Shown: piece after piece, positions 47,554-56,943 of the stretch
Layout of the letters: each line of letters begins with the position of its first letter
Numbering within the stretch: position 1 is the stretch's first letter
DNA from: Halorubrum sp. F4
GTDB lineage: Archaea > Halobacteriota > Halobacteria > Halobacteriales > Haloferacaceae
NCBI RefSeq assembly: GCF_027257195.1
Contig: NZ_JAPDFS010000001.1
Coordinates: forward strand, 1-64,000
Reading direction: 5' to 3'
DNA: 64,000 nt
Position numbers and translations under genes: made by a program
Notes under the pieces: generated by a model
Told to the model about the DNA's origin: nothing
What the model saw: the letters and a program-made list of their open reading frames with translations, nothing else
Databases searched by the model: none

Positions 47554-50500
47554 ATGGCAACACACTCTGGCGGGTCGGAACTCGACCCGCGGGACGGGGG
47601 AAACTTCGAGTACACCGGCGGGGAGGTCGAACGTCCCGACCTCATCGACGCGCTCGACCGACGCGTCGAGGGAGACGTGCGGTTCGACGACTACTCGCGC
47701 CGGCTGTACGCGACCGACGCCTCCGCCTACGAGGTGACGCCGATCGGCGTCGTTTTCCCGGAGTCGACCGCGGACGTGGCCGCCGTTCAGGAGTACTGCT
47801 TCGAGGAGGGGATCCCCGTTCTGCCTCGGGGCGGCGGCACCTCGCTCGCCGGACAGACCGTGAACGAGGCGGTCGTCCTCGACTTCTCCAAGGCGATGGA
47901 CTCGGTGCTCGACGCCGATCCCGAGGCACGAACCGCCCGCGTTGAGGCCGGCGCGTACGTCGGCGACCTCAACGCGGCGGTCGAATCACACGGCCTGAAG
48001 TTCGCGCCCGACCCCGCCTGGCGCGACAAGTCCGCGGTCGGCGGCGCGATCGGCAACAACTCCACCGGTTCACACTCGCTGAAGTACGGCAAGACGGACC
48101 ACTACGTCGAGGAGCTCGAGGTCGTGCTCGCGGACGGGACCGTCACGACCTTCGGGGAGGTCGCGGTCGACGACCTCCGCGAGTCCGCCGACCCCGAGAG
48201 CGACGACCTGCTCCCGCGGATCCACGCCGAGATCGTCCGGGTCATCGACGAGGAGGCGGACGCCGTCGACGACCGGTTCCCGGAGATGAAACGCAACGTC
48301 TCCGGCTACAACCTCGACCGGCTTCTCGCGGAGTACCGCGGCGAGTACGGCGAGGCGGGCGTCGTCAACCTCGGTCGGCTGCTCGCCGGCAGCGAGGGCA
48401 CGCTCGCGACGGTGACGGAGGCGACCGTCTCGCTCGTCGAGATCCCCGAGACGAAGGCGGTCGCGCTTCTCACCTACGACGACCTCCTCGACGCGATGGA
48501 GGACGTCGCGCCGGTCCTCGAACACGACCCCGCCGCCGTCGAGGTGATGGACGACGTGCTGTTGGGACTGGCGGCCGACACGCCGGAGTTCGCGGAGGTC
48601 GTCGGCATGCTTCCGGACGGAACCGACTCCGTCCTCCTCGTCGAGTTCTACGCCGAGGACGACGCGGCCGGACGGCGGAAGGTGGCGGACCTCGTCGCTG
48701 ACCGCGTCGACGGCGCGGAGACCGTCGCCGACCCGAGCCCGGGTGCCGCGGAGGCGACCGCCCAGCCCAAGCGGGCCCTCCACGCCATGGAGGCACACGA
48801 CGACGAGGAGCGCGCTCGCTTCTGGAAGATGCGCAAGTCCGGGCTGCCGATCCTGCTGTCGCGGACCTCCGACGCCAAGCACATCTCCTTCATCGAGGAC
48901 TGTGCGATCCCGCCCGAACACCTCCCCGAGTACACCCGGGAGTTCCAGGAGATCCTCGAGGACACGGGCACGTTCGCGACGTTCTACGCGCACGCCGGTC
49001 CGGGCGTGCTCCACGTCAGGCCGCTGATCGACACGAAGAACGTCGAGGAGGTGGACACCATGGTCGAGATCGCCGACCGCGTGACCGACGCGGTCGTCCG
49101 GCTCGGCGGCTCCGTCTCGGGCGAACACGGGGACGGCCGCGCGCGGACCCAGTGGAACCGGAAGCTGTACGGCGAGGACCTCTGGGAGGCGTTCCGCGAG
49201 TTGAAGACCGCCTTCGATCCCGACTGGCTTCTCAACCCCGGCAACGTCTGTGGCGACTTCGACATGCGCGAGAACCTCCGGTTCGACCCCGATTACGAGT
49301 TCGACGCCGGCTTCGATCCCGCGATGCAGTGGGACACGGAGAACGGGATGCAGGGCATGGTCGAACTCTGTCACGGCTGCGGCGGCTGTCGCGGCCCCCA
49401 GGAGACGACGGGCGGCGTGATGTGTCCGACCTTCCGCGCCGCGGAGGAGGAGATCCAGTCGACGCGGGGCCGCGCCAACATGCTCCGCGGCGCGATGAAC
49501 GGCGAGCTGCCCGACGATCCCACCGAGGACGAGTTCGTCACCGAGGTGATGGACCTCTGTGTGGGCTGTAAGGGATGTAAGGTCGACTGCCCCAGCGGCG
49601 TCGACATGGCGAAGCTGAAAGCCGAGGTCGAACACGCCCACCACGAGGAGCACGGCGCGAGCCTGCGGACGCGGCTGCTCGGGAAGTTCGAGGACCTCGC
49701 GCCGCTGGGCTCGAGGTTCGCCCCGCTGTCGAACCTCCCCGGAAAGCTTCCGGGAGCAGGGCTCGTCCTCGAGAAGACGCTCGGCATCGCACGCGAGCGG
49801 GACCTGCCGACGTTCCGTTCGGAGAGCCTGATCGACTGGTTCGAGGCCCGCGGCGGCGCGGGCGTCCCCCGCGAGGCGGCCGACCGCGAGGTGCTTCTCT
49901 TCCCCGACGTGTACACCACCTACACGAACCCGGGAGCGGGCAAGGCCGCGGTGCGGGTGCTCGAGGCCGCGAACTGTCACGTGAGGATCCCGGACGTGAA
50001 GGGAAGCGGGCGGCCGCCCCACTCGAAGGGCCTGATAGACGAGTCCCGCGCGACCGCCCGCGACACCGTCGAGACGCTCGCGCCCGACGTCGAGGCCGGC
50101 TGGGACGTGGTCGTCGTCGAGCCGACCGACGCGGTCATGCTCCAGTCCGACTACGCCGACCTGCTCGGCGGCGACGCCAGCGACGTGCCCGACGCCGACG
50201 TCGCGGCGCTGTCCGAGGCCACCTTCGGCGTCATGGAGTACGTCGACGCCCTCCGGATCGACGACGGACTCTCATTCGAGGCCCCCGGCGAGCGGCTCGC
50301 CTATCACGGCCACTGTCACCAGAAGGCCACGAAGAAGGACCACCACGCCGTGGGCGTGCTCCGGCGGGCGGGCTACGGCGTCGAGCCGCTCGACACCACC
50401 TGCTGTGGGATGGCCGGCTCGTTCGGCTACGAGGCCGAACACTACTCGATGAGCAAGGCGATCGGCGAGGGGCTCTTCGAGCAGGTCGACGGGAGCGACG

Positions 50501-50613
50501 CCGACGCCGTCGTCGCGCCCGGCGCGTCCTGCAGCACGCAGCTGAAGGAGCGGGACGACGCGGCCGAGGAGCCGCCACACCCGGTCGAGAAGCTGGCGGC
50601 GGCGCTGGCGTAG
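47554..50613 (+). CDS. FAD/Fe-S oxidoreductase (D-lactate/glycolate dehydrogenase type)
   Basis: An oxidoreductase of 1019 residues fusing a GlcD-type flavin part to a GlcF-type Fe-S part. The FAD-binding domain (about 55-280) has PRGGGTSLAGQTV and NNSTGSHSLKYGKTD. The FAD-oxidase C domain follows to about 590, with GSVSGEHGDGRAR. CHGCGGCRGP (near 605) and CVGCKGCKVDCPSG (near 668) ligate Fe-S clusters, and the cysteine-rich CCG domain at the end has HGHCHQKATKK (near 918) and CCGMAGSFGYE. It likely oxidises a 2-hydroxyacid such as D-lactate and passes electrons to the quinone pool; substrate unproven. Confidence 0.92.
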   Translation: MATHSGGSELDPRDGGNFEYTGGEVERPDLIDALDRRVEGDVRFDDYSRRLYATDASAYEVTPIGVVFPESTADVAAVQEYCFEEGIPVLPRGGGTSLAGQTVNEAVVLDFSKAMDSVLDADPEARTARVEAGAYVGDLNAAVESHGLKFAPDPAWRDKSAVGGAIGNNSTGSHSLKYGKTDHYVEELEVVLADGTVTTFGEVAVDDLRESADPESDDLLPRIHAEIVRVIDEEADAVDDRFPEMKRNVSGYNLDRLLAEYRGEYGEAGVVNLGRLLAGSEGTLATVTEATVSLVEIPETKAVALLTYDDLLDAMEDVAPVLEHDPAAVEVMDDVLLGLAADTPEFAEVVGMLPDGTDSVLLVEFYAEDDAAGRRKVADLVADRVDGAETVADPSPGAAEATAQPKRALHAMEAHDDEERARFWKMRKSGLPILLSRTSDAKHISFIEDCAIPPEHLPEYTREFQEILEDTGTFATFYAHAGPGVLHVRPLIDTKNVEEVDTMVEIADRVTDAVVRLGGSVSGEHGDGRARTQWNRKLYGEDLWEAFRELKTAFDPDWLLNPGNVCGDFDMRENLRFDPDYEFDAGFDPAMQWDTENGMQGMVELCHGCGGCRGPQETTGGVMCPTFRAAEEEIQSTRGRANMLRGAMNGELPDDPTEDEFVTEVMDLCVGCKGCKVDCPSGVDMAKLKAEVEHAHHEEHGASLRTRLLGKFEDLAPLGSRFAPLSNLPGKLPGAGLVLEKTLGIARERDLPTFRSESLIDWFEARGGAGVPREAADREVLLFPDVYTTYTNPGAGKAAVRVLEAANCHVRIPDVKGSGRPPHSKGLIDESRATARDTVETLAPDVEAGWDVVVVEPTDAVMLQSDYADLLGGDASDVPDADVAALSEATFGVMEYVDALRIDDGLSFEAPGERLAYHGHCHQKATKKDHHAVGVLRRAGYGVEPLDTTCCGMAGSFGYEAEHYSMSKAIGEGLFEQVDGSDADAVVAPGASCSTQLKERDDAAEEPPHPVEKLAAALA

Positions 50614-50655
50614 TCGGGTGCGGGCGGACTCGAGTGAGCACCGTCGGACCCGGCC

Positions 50656-51684
50656 TCAGGACCCGTCCGAACCGGGAATCACGCGGTCGCGGATCCGCTC
50701 GCGACGCCGTTCCAACAACCCCCGTACGCCCTTCCCCGGGCCGCCCTCGATCGGCCACCCCTTCGTCCGCCACGCCGGCGGCTCCGGCGAGAACTCCGGA
50801 CACGAGCCCGAACACTCGCGCGCGGTGGGACATCGACCTTTCGCCGCACAGTGGGGGACGAGCGCCCGTCCGGCACGCCGGAGTTCGAAGTGCCGGCAGT
50901 CCGGACGCATCGTGTCGTGATAGGAGCGCCAGCCCTTGCCATAGGCCCGCTCCGCGATCTCCAGCCGACGGGTGACCGTCTCGGAATCACGGCCCTCCGG
51001 CTCGCTCGGTGCGAGGTCGCTCGGCAGCCAGTCGACGGTCGCGGCGGCCGCGTCGACGGCGAACCCGTCCGCGCCGGATCCCTCGCCGCCGAACCCCGTG
51101 GTCAGGATGCCCGCCTCGACCGGCATCGACCGGAGCAGTGCGGGCTCGACTCGATGGCCGGTCGCTTCCGTCGCGAGCCACACCTCGTCGGCGAGGGCGG
51201 TCTCGACGTCGTGGGCGAGCTGGTCGGCGAGCGCGTCCGCCGCCGACCGGTCGAGGTCGGGCTTGTTCTCGATCGCGACGATCCGTTCGACCCAGTCCGG
51301 GTACGGCCCGATCCGACGGATCTCGATCCGATTCCCTCGGCGTCGTTTCTCGATCAGGTCCCGTCCCGCGGCGCGGTGGACCGCCTGCCGGACGTAGCGC
51401 CACGAATACCCCGGATCGGGGAGCGCGTCGCGGTACCACTCCCACCCTTCCGGCGCGTCCCGGACGACGTGGAGGAGGTCCGAGTCGAGGCTCCGATCGC
51501 CGAAGGCTCGCCGCGCGGCGAACGCTTCCGGGTCGACCTCGATCACGACGGTGTCCCAGCGTCGCCGCTGCGTTCCGAGCTGTCGGGAGACTATCGCCGG
51601 GCGGGGGTCCGCGTCCGGATACCACGACAACTCGGCGTACCGACAGACGAGCAGCTCGTATCCGAACTCGGAGTCCGGGATCAC
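50656..51684 (-). CDS. PD-(D/E)XK nuclease-like protein with Cys cluster (DUF5787 type)
   Basis: A protein of 342 residues. Residues 94-126 resemble a winged helix. The segment PDWVERIVAIENK places Asp130, Glu139 and Lys141 as a PD-(D/E)XK active site, and DQLAHDV follows where a conserved Gln sits in RecB-like nucleases. A lone Cys14 near the start pairs with Cys263, Cys279, Cys285, Cys291 and Cys295 near the end, which recalls the Fe-S latch of Cas4 and AddB. I recall the family as DUF5787. No nuclease activity is established. The Nudix gene lies upstream on the same strand, 84 nt away. Confidence 0.72.
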   Translation of the reverse strand: MIPDSEFGYELLVCRYAELSWYPDADPRPAIVSRQLGTQRRRWDTVVIEVDPEAFAARRAFGDRSLDSDLLHVVRDAPEGWEWYRDALPDPGYSWRYVRQAVHRAAGRDLIEKRRRGNRIEIRRIGPYPDWVERIVAIENKPDLDRSAADALADQLAHDVETALADEVWLATEATGHRVEPALLRSMPVEAGILTTGFGGEGSGADGFAVDAAAATVDWLPSDLAPSEPEGRDSETVTRRLEIAERAYGKGWRSYHDTMRPDCRHFELRRAGRALVPHCAAKGRCPTARECSGSCPEFSPEPPAWRTKGWPIEGGPGKGVRGLLERRRERIRDRVIPGSDGS

Positions 51685-51768
51685 GGGCGTCGCCGTCGTC
51701 GTCGTCGCGGTCGACGATGCGGACGTCCCAGGCGAGTCGATGCCGTCGTCACCACTGTCACCGCCGCC

Positions 51769-52215
51769 TCAGACGTAACCGTCGTCGGCCTCCTCCTGTA
51801 GCTCGTCGAGATACTCGTGGGCCTCCTCGAGGATGTCCCGCGGGCCGTCCTGGGTGATCGTGTTGATCGCCTGCTCGTAATCGCGCCACTGGAGGTCGCG
51901 GTGCTCCTTCGAGAGCTCCGCGCTCGCCTCGAAGGAGCGTGCGATGAACAGGTGGACCGTCTTGTGGATCGTCTCCCCACCGGCCTCGAACACGTAGTCG
52001 TACTCCCGACGGAAGCCGTCGATGAGGCGGAAATCGTCGATCCCGGCCTCCTCGGACACCTCCCGTATCGCCGTCTGCTGGAGCTCCTCGTCGCCTTCGA
52101 TCCCGCCTTTGGGGAACTCCCAGTCCCCCGGTCGGCTCTTCAGGAGCAAGTACTCCCGTTCGCCGCGGGTATCGCGGAAGAGGATGGCTCCGGAACTGGT
52201 CGCTTCGACCGTCAT
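51769..52215 (-). CDS. Nudix hydrolase, bis(5'-nucleosyl)-tetraphosphatase type
   Basis: A hydrolase of 148 residues. The Nudix box is complete at residues 37-59 (G-x5-E-x7-R-E-V-S-E-E-A-G-I). SSGAILFRD at the start and WEFPKGGIEGDEE match the asymmetrical Ap4A hydrolase group, which splits Ap4A to ATP and AMP. ATG 52215 is preferred over one seven codons earlier because the TATA-like CTTTACCGG (about 52230-52240, minus strand) lies about 22-25 nt before it. It precedes the DUF5787-like gene on the same strand. Confidence 0.87.
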   Translation of the reverse strand: MTVEATSSGAILFRDTRGEREYLLLKSRPGDWEFPKGGIEGDEELQQTAIREVSEEAGIDDFRLIDGFRREYDYVFEAGGETIHKTVHLFIARSFEASAELSKEHRDLQWRDYEQAINTITQDGPRDILEEAHEYLDELQEEADDGYV

Positions 52216-52419
52216 TAGCCTCAGGTAAGCAACCACCGGTAAAGAGGGTGTCGGAATTGCCGGTTCCGAGACCCTTTCGAGCGCTCTCGGCGGATCTGCG
52301 CGTTCCGTCGGAACGGGCGGCTCGATGACGCGGTCGTCGTCACTCGGGAGGGACGAGCGTCACCGTCCAGTAGATGTGTTTTTACGCCTCGGGGAACCAT
52401 TCATCCACGACCCCCAGCC

Positions 52420-52752
52420 ATGACCTTCGTCACGAAACTCTCCTTCGCCTCCGGCGACCGCGACGTGCTCGCCGAGACCGTCCAGGACCTCAAAGACACC
52501 CTCGAACGGAAGGGCGCGGAGTGTAAGGGCCCGCACGCCTCCCCGCCCGAGACCGTCAGCGTCCCCCAGTACAAACGCCTCCGTGCCGGCGACGAGTTCT
52601 CGCCGTGGCGGTACGACGTGTACACGCGGTCGATGGAGATCCACGGCGCGGACGACGTCGCCCGCGACGTCGTCGGCCGCGACTTCCCGGACTCGATCCA
52701 CGTCGAGGTCGAGGTCGACCGGAAGAAGCCGCTCGGACATCGGCGCGATTGA
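52420..52752 (+). CDS. uS10-family ribosomal protein paralogue
   Basis: A 110-residue protein with the fold pattern of ribosomal protein uS10 (and mitochondrial mL48). GAECKGPHASPPETVSVPQYKR and PWRYDVYTRSMEIHG match the uS10 strand-loop-strand region, and FPDSIHVEVEV matches its final strand. The housekeeping uS10 gene normally sits beside EF-1alpha, which is not here, so this is probably a second, divergent copy. It may replace uS10 under some condition or act elsewhere; not known. TATA GTGTTTTTACGC is about 39 nt before the ATG. Confidence 0.78.
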   Translation: MTFVTKLSFASGDRDVLAETVQDLKDTLERKGAECKGPHASPPETVSVPQYKRLRAGDEFSPWRYDVYTRSMEIHGADDVARDVVGRDFPDSIHVEVEVDRKKPLGHRRD

Positions 52753-52790
52753 ATCGCCGGTGTCGCGACCGAACCCCGGACGCTTCCCCT

Positions 52791-52842
52791 GCCGAAGGAG
52801 GCGACGTCGATCACCGGCCGAAGGGGGCGACGCCGACCGCCA
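52791..52842. repeat. 26-bp tandem repeat x2 upstream of TATA
   Basis: GCCGAAGGAGGCGACGTCGA (start of unit 52791-52816) recurs with changes as unit 52817-52842. The array ends about five bases before the TATA (CTTTTTAAGA region, 52847-52857) of the M20 peptidase gene. Confidence 0.65.
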
Positions 52843-52879
52843 CTCGACCTTTTAAGACGTCCGGCGGTCATCGGAACGC

Positions 52880-54160
52880 ATGAGCGTCCAAACCGACGAC
52901 GAGTACAGCGAGTTCCGACGCGACCTCCATCGACACCCCGAGCCCGCGTGGTGTGAGTTCTACACCACCGCCCGGATCGTCGAGGCGCTCCGCGAGCGCG
53001 ACCTCGACGCGATCCACGTCGGGCCCGACGCGCTCGAGGAGGAGTCCCGACGGAACGTCCCCGACGACGAGGAGCTCGCGAAGTGGACCGACCGCGCCCG
53101 CGAGGCCGGCGCGGATCCCGATATCCTCGATCAGCTCGAGGGAGGATACACCGGCTGCGTCGCGGTCGCGGAGCGCGGCGACGGCCCGGTCGTCGGTCTC
53201 AGAGTCGACATCGACGGATTGCCGATCCTCGAGTCGGACGACGACGACCACGCGCCGGTCGCGGAGGGCTTCCGCTCGGAGAACGAGGGGTACATGCACG
53301 CCTGCGGACACGACTCGCACGCGACCATCGGCCTCGGCGTGCTCGACGCGGTCCTCGACTCCGACTTCTCGGGCACGCTCAAGGTGTTCTTCCAGCCCGG
53401 CGAGGAGAAGATCGTGGGCGGGAAGCCGATGGCCGAATCCGGTCTCCTCGACGACGTCGACTACTTCTATGCGGTCCACATCGGGCTCGACCATCCGTCG
53501 GGCGAGGTCGTGAGCGGGATCGACGGCTTCCTCGCGGTGAGACACTTCCTCGCGGAGTTCGAGGGCGAGCCGTCCCACGCGGGCGCGCGCCCCGAGCAGG
53601 GTCGGAACACGGTTCAGGCGATGGCGGCGGCGATACAGAACCTCTACTCGATCCCGCGGCACGCCGACGGCGCGACGCGGGTGAACGCCGGGCTCGTCGG
53701 CGGCGGCACGGCGACGAACATCATTCCCGAGGAGTCCCACATCGAGGGCGAGGTCCGCGGCGAGAGCACGGAACTCGCGGACTACATGTTCGACCACGCG
53801 GAGCGGATCCTCCACTCGGCGGCGGAGATGCACGACTGCTCGGTCGACGTGGCCACGATGGGCGGCGCGCCGAGCGCGACGAGCGACGGCGCCCTCTCGG
53901 ACGTCATCGGCGAGGTCGCCCGCGACGTCGACGGCGTGACGGGCATCGTCGAGAGCGCGGACCTCGGCGGGAGCGAGGACGCGACCTTCATGATGGACCG
54001 CGTCCAGGAGCGCGGCGGACTCGCCTGCTACGTCGGCGTCGGCACCGACCACCCCGGCGGCCACCACACCTCGACGTTCGACGTCGTCGAAGACGACATC
54101 GGGATCGGGATCGACGTGCTCTCGGCGGCGATCCGGAAGGTCGCCGAGACGCGACCCTGA
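52880..54160 (+). CDS. M20D-family amidohydrolase (aminobenzoyl-glutamate/aminoacylase type)
   Basis: A metal-dependent hydrolase of 426 residues. RRDLHRHPEPAW opens the M20D group; HACGHDSHATIGLG supplies the Cys and His ligands, FFQPGEEKIVGG the Glu pair, AVHIGLDHPSG and a late DHPGGHHTSTF the remaining ones. It resembles p-aminobenzoyl-glutamate hydrolase subunits and aminoacylases. The insertion between residues 45 and 85 is acidic. TATA about 29 nt before the ATG, preceded by the 26-bp repeat. Substrate unknown; amide-linked amino acids are likely. Confidence 0.86.
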   Translation: MSVQTDDEYSEFRRDLHRHPEPAWCEFYTTARIVEALRERDLDAIHVGPDALEEESRRNVPDDEELAKWTDRAREAGADPDILDQLEGGYTGCVAVAERGDGPVVGLRVDIDGLPILESDDDDHAPVAEGFRSENEGYMHACGHDSHATIGLGVLDAVLDSDFSGTLKVFFQPGEEKIVGGKPMAESGLLDDVDYFYAVHIGLDHPSGEVVSGIDGFLAVRHFLAEFEGEPSHAGARPEQGRNTVQAMAAAIQNLYSIPRHADGATRVNAGLVGGGTATNIIPEESHIEGEVRGESTELADYMFDHAERILHSAAEMHDCSVDVATMGGAPSATSDGALSDVIGEVARDVDGVTGIVESADLGGSEDATFMMDRVQERGGLACYVGVGTDHPGGHHTSTFDVVEDDIGIGIDVLSAAIRKVAETRP

Positions 54161-54254
54161 AGCGGGCGAGCGTACCGACTTCGACCCGCCGAGCGCGCCG
54201 GCAGGGACTTCGCCCGACGGTAGGTTTAGGCGGCCGCAGCCCGTGATCTGGGGC

Positions 54255-54533
54255 ATGGAGGCCGTCCTCTGGTACGTCCTCACCGGGACCCGAGGCGGCC
54301 CGAATCGGGTCCGAATCCTGCGGGCGATAGACGAGCGTCCGCGAAACGCCAATCAGCTGGCCGAGCGGCTCGATCTGGACTACACGACGGTCCGTCACCA
54401 CCTCGACGTGTTGCGCGACCACGACGTGGTCGAACGCACCGGCGACGGCTACGGGACGGTGTACTACCCGACCGAGGGGACCAGAAACCACTGGGAGGTC
54501 GTCGAGGAGATCGCGGACGCCTCCCCGGCGTGA
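54255..54533 (+). CDS. ArsR-like winged-helix regulator (paralogue)
   Basis: A 92-residue winged-helix protein. RPRNANQLAERLDLDYTTVRHHL is the helix-turn-helix and VVERTGDGYGTVYYP the wing. It is closely related to the regulator at 9466-9747 along its whole length, sharing the opening WYVLTGTRGG. Unlike that copy it has no membrane-protein gene beside it; the next gene is on the opposite strand. ATG 54255 is supported by the TATA-like GGTTTAGGC, 28 nt upstream. The target is unknown. Confidence 0.85.
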   Translation: MEAVLWYVLTGTRGGPNRVRILRAIDERPRNANQLAERLDLDYTTVRHHLDVLRDHDVVERTGDGYGTVYYPTEGTRNHWEVVEEIADASPA

Positions 54534-54603
54534 CCCGGCGGGCAGCGCACGGGACGTGGCGGGGCGGGACTCGGATACGAACCAGGGAGGACCGGAGACC
54601 GGA

Positions 54604-55506
54604 CTACGGCGCGGGCACGGGGGAATCGTTGTCTCCCGCGCGCTCGCGCAGTTCGGCCCGTTCCTCCTCGGTCATCGGTTCGTAGTTCCGTGCCGCCTCC
54701 AGGATCGCGGGCAGGAGTTCGGGGTCGCCCGCGCTCGGAATGGAGGTCATGCCGTGTGACAGGGCGAACCGGAGACATTCTTCGAGCTCGGTCGCCGTGT
54801 CGTAGGGCTCGTACCACGTGTCGTAGGGCCGCTCTTCGGCCGGCAGGTCCTCGGGCCACGGCTGCTTCGCGAAGCCCTTGATACACAGCGTCCCGAGCCC
54901 CTCCTCCTCGGCGAGGTCGAGGACGGACCCGTAGTCGTACTCCGGCCCGTCCTTCGCTGCCAGCGTGTAGTTGAACGGGAACATCACGGTTTCCAGTTCG
55001 TCGATGCGCTTTATCGCGGTACGGATGAGGCTCGGATCGCCGTGGCTGGTCAGCCCGATGTGGTCGATGAGGCCCTCCTCTTTCGCCTCGACGAACGCCC
55101 GTAACGCACCCGGATCGTGGTCCCCCTGTGCCATCTCCGGAGAATAGTCGCCCGTGATGGCGTCGAGTTCGTCGTATCGGGTGACCGCGTGGAACTGGTA
55201 GAGGTCGATCTCGTCGACGCCCAACCGGTCGAGCGACCTGTGGAGTTCCCCCCAGGCGCCGTAGTAGGTCCGTTCCTGTGTTTTACAGCCGAGGAAGACC
55301 TCGTCCCGGTGTTCGTTCAACTTGGGGGCGAGTTTCACCTCGGCGTCGCCGTAGGTCGGGGCGACGTCGAAGTGGTTGACGCCGGTGTCGACGGCCTCCT
55401 CGACCATCGCGTCGGCCCGCTCCTGTTCGACGTAATTCAACGCGATGGTACCGTACGTCAGGACGCTGCTCTCGTGGCCAGTGTCGCCGAGTGGACGGGT
55501 CTCCAT
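54604..55506 (-). CDS. Aldo/keto reductase
   Basis: A NADPH-dependent oxidoreductase of 300 residues with the TIM-barrel AKR fold. The catalytic tetrad is visible: Asp in HFDVAPTYGD, Tyr in the same motif, Lys in FLGCKTQ, and His in YQFHAV. The C-terminal half retains GITSIPSAGDPE-type NADP-loop residues (SIPSAGDPELL). Substrate unknown; sugars or aldehydes are usual. A minus-strand TATA (GGGGATTAAGG, near 55524-55535) lies about 25 nt before the ATG. It stands alone between two unrelated genes. Confidence 0.9.
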   Translation of the reverse strand: METRPLGDTGHESSVLTYGTIALNYVEQERADAMVEEAVDTGVNHFDVAPTYGDAEVKLAPKLNEHRDEVFLGCKTQERTYYGAWGELHRSLDRLGVDEIDLYQFHAVTRYDELDAITGDYSPEMAQGDHDPGALRAFVEAKEEGLIDHIGLTSHGDPSLIRTAIKRIDELETVMFPFNYTLAAKDGPEYDYGSVLDLAEEEGLGTLCIKGFAKQPWPEDLPAEERPYDTWYEPYDTATELEECLRFALSHGMTSIPSAGDPELLPAILEAARNYEPMTEEERAELRERAGDNDSPVPAP

Positions 55507-55572
55507 ACGGTACCAGTGACGCGTTCCGCCTTAATCCCCAGCCACGGTCCAGACCGGCGAGGACGGCCTGGC

Positions 55573-56943
55573 TCAGTACTTCGGCTCCGCGCCGGTCGTC
55601 TCGTAGATCCGGTCCATGATCGCGTCGCGCTCGCGGGTCCAGTTGGCCATCGCGGCGGGGCTCGTCGGATACGACTCGTAGTGGGAGAGCAGCTCGTCCG
55701 CCAGCGACTTGGTCTGATAGAAGTTCCGGATGGTCCCCCAGTAGCCGAAGCTCTTGACCGCGGCCTTCAGCTTCAGGCCGAACGACATCGACGTCGACCC
55801 CTCGTAGAGCGCCTCCGCGAGGTTCTCGCCCGGCAGCGACGCGAGGAGCCCCATCAGGTCGTCGACGTCGACGGCGGTCGAGAGGACGTTGTACACGTCG
55901 AGGCCGGCATACCGACCGCCGAAGTGGTCCATCACGCGCGTGTTGTACCGCCAGAGGTTCTCCTCGCTCACGTCGCCGTCGGAGACGGCCTTGACCGCCT
56001 GCTCGCCCGCGTACTTCCCGGCGTAGGCCGCGCCGGCGATCCCGCCGCCCGTCGTCGGGTTCACGTGACCCGCGGCGTCGCCGACGGCCAGGTATCCGGG
56101 CGCGACCGCGGAGTCGTACGGTCGCCGCGTCGGCAGCGCGGCCCCGAGCTTGTCGCGCACCTCCGCCCCCTCGAACTCCGGCCGGTTCCGGAGGTCGCGT
56201 TTCAGCGCCTCGACCAGCTTCATCGGCTCCTCGTTCATCTGGAAGCCGAGCCCGGCGTTGATCTCCGTCGCCGTCCGCGGGAAGTACCAGAGGTATCCCG
56301 CGGCGCGGTCGGTCGGCTTGAACACGAGCGCGTCGTCCCACTCGACGGGCTCCGGCACCTCGACGATCTCGCGGTAGGCCGAACAGAACTGCGAGTACCG
56401 CACGTTCGTGTCGAAGGTGGTTCCCTCGAAGTCCGCCTTGTCCTGGAGCAGCGATAGCGAGCCCGCCCCGTCGATGACGAGGTCGGCCTCGTAGGTCACT
56501 CGGTCGCCACGACGCGCCGCGTCGAGTCCGGTCACGCGGCCGTCCTCGGCCTGTCGTACGTCGTTGACGACGGTGTCGTAGTGGAAGTCGACGCCCGCGT
56601 CGGCGGTCGCCTCGATGATCCGCCGGCCGTACTCCCAGCGGTCGATGACGGCGAGCTCGCCGGGAACCGGGATGTCGAGGACGGTGTCCTCCTTCGGGAT
56701 CTCGAACCGTCCGTGGTCGACGCCGGTGTTCGTAAAGGCCGGCTCCAGCCGCTCTTTGGGGATCGCCTCCGGGAACTCGTCGGCTCCCTTCAAGGCGTCG
56801 CCACAGGCGATGTGGCCCGCCTCCTCCTCGTCCTTCCGCTCGAGGACGGCGACGTCGAGCCCCTCGTTCGCGATCGTCGTGGCGGCGTAACAGCCGGCGG
56901 TACCCGCGCCCGCCACGACGACGTCGTACTCGTCGATGCTCAT
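55573..56943 (-). CDS. Geranylgeranyl-reductase-family flavoprotein
   Basis: A FAD-dependent oxidoreductase of 456 residues. YDVVVAGAGTAGCYAATTIA gives the nucleotide-binding G-x-G-x-x-G, YLAVGDAAGHVNPTTGGGI the second FAD contact, and RRGDRVTYEADLVIDGAGS the middle strand. In archaea this family saturates the geranylgeranyl chains of membrane lipids, or acts on menaquinone and carotenoid side chains. Given the CDP-alcohol transferase elsewhere, a lipid role is plausible but not shown. ATG 56943 begins the FAD-binding fold; a start 25 codons earlier is less likely. Confidence 0.87.
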   Translation of the reverse strand: MSIDEYDVVVAGAGTAGCYAATTIANEGLDVAVLERKDEEEAGHIACGDALKGADEFPEAIPKERLEPAFTNTGVDHGRFEIPKEDTVLDIPVPGELAVIDRWEYGRRIIEATADAGVDFHYDTVVNDVRQAEDGRVTGLDAARRGDRVTYEADLVIDGAGSLSLLQDKADFEGTTFDTNVRYSQFCSAYREIVEVPEPVEWDDALVFKPTDRAAGYLWYFPRTATEINAGLGFQMNEEPMKLVEALKRDLRNRPEFEGAEVRDKLGAALPTRRPYDSAVAPGYLAVGDAAGHVNPTTGGGIAGAAYAGKYAGEQAVKAVSDGDVSEENLWRYNTRVMDHFGGRYAGLDVYNVLSTAVDVDDLMGLLASLPGENLAEALYEGSTSMSFGLKLKAAVKSFGYWGTIRNFYQTKSLADELLSHYESYPTSPAAMANWTRERDAIMDRIYETTGAEPKY

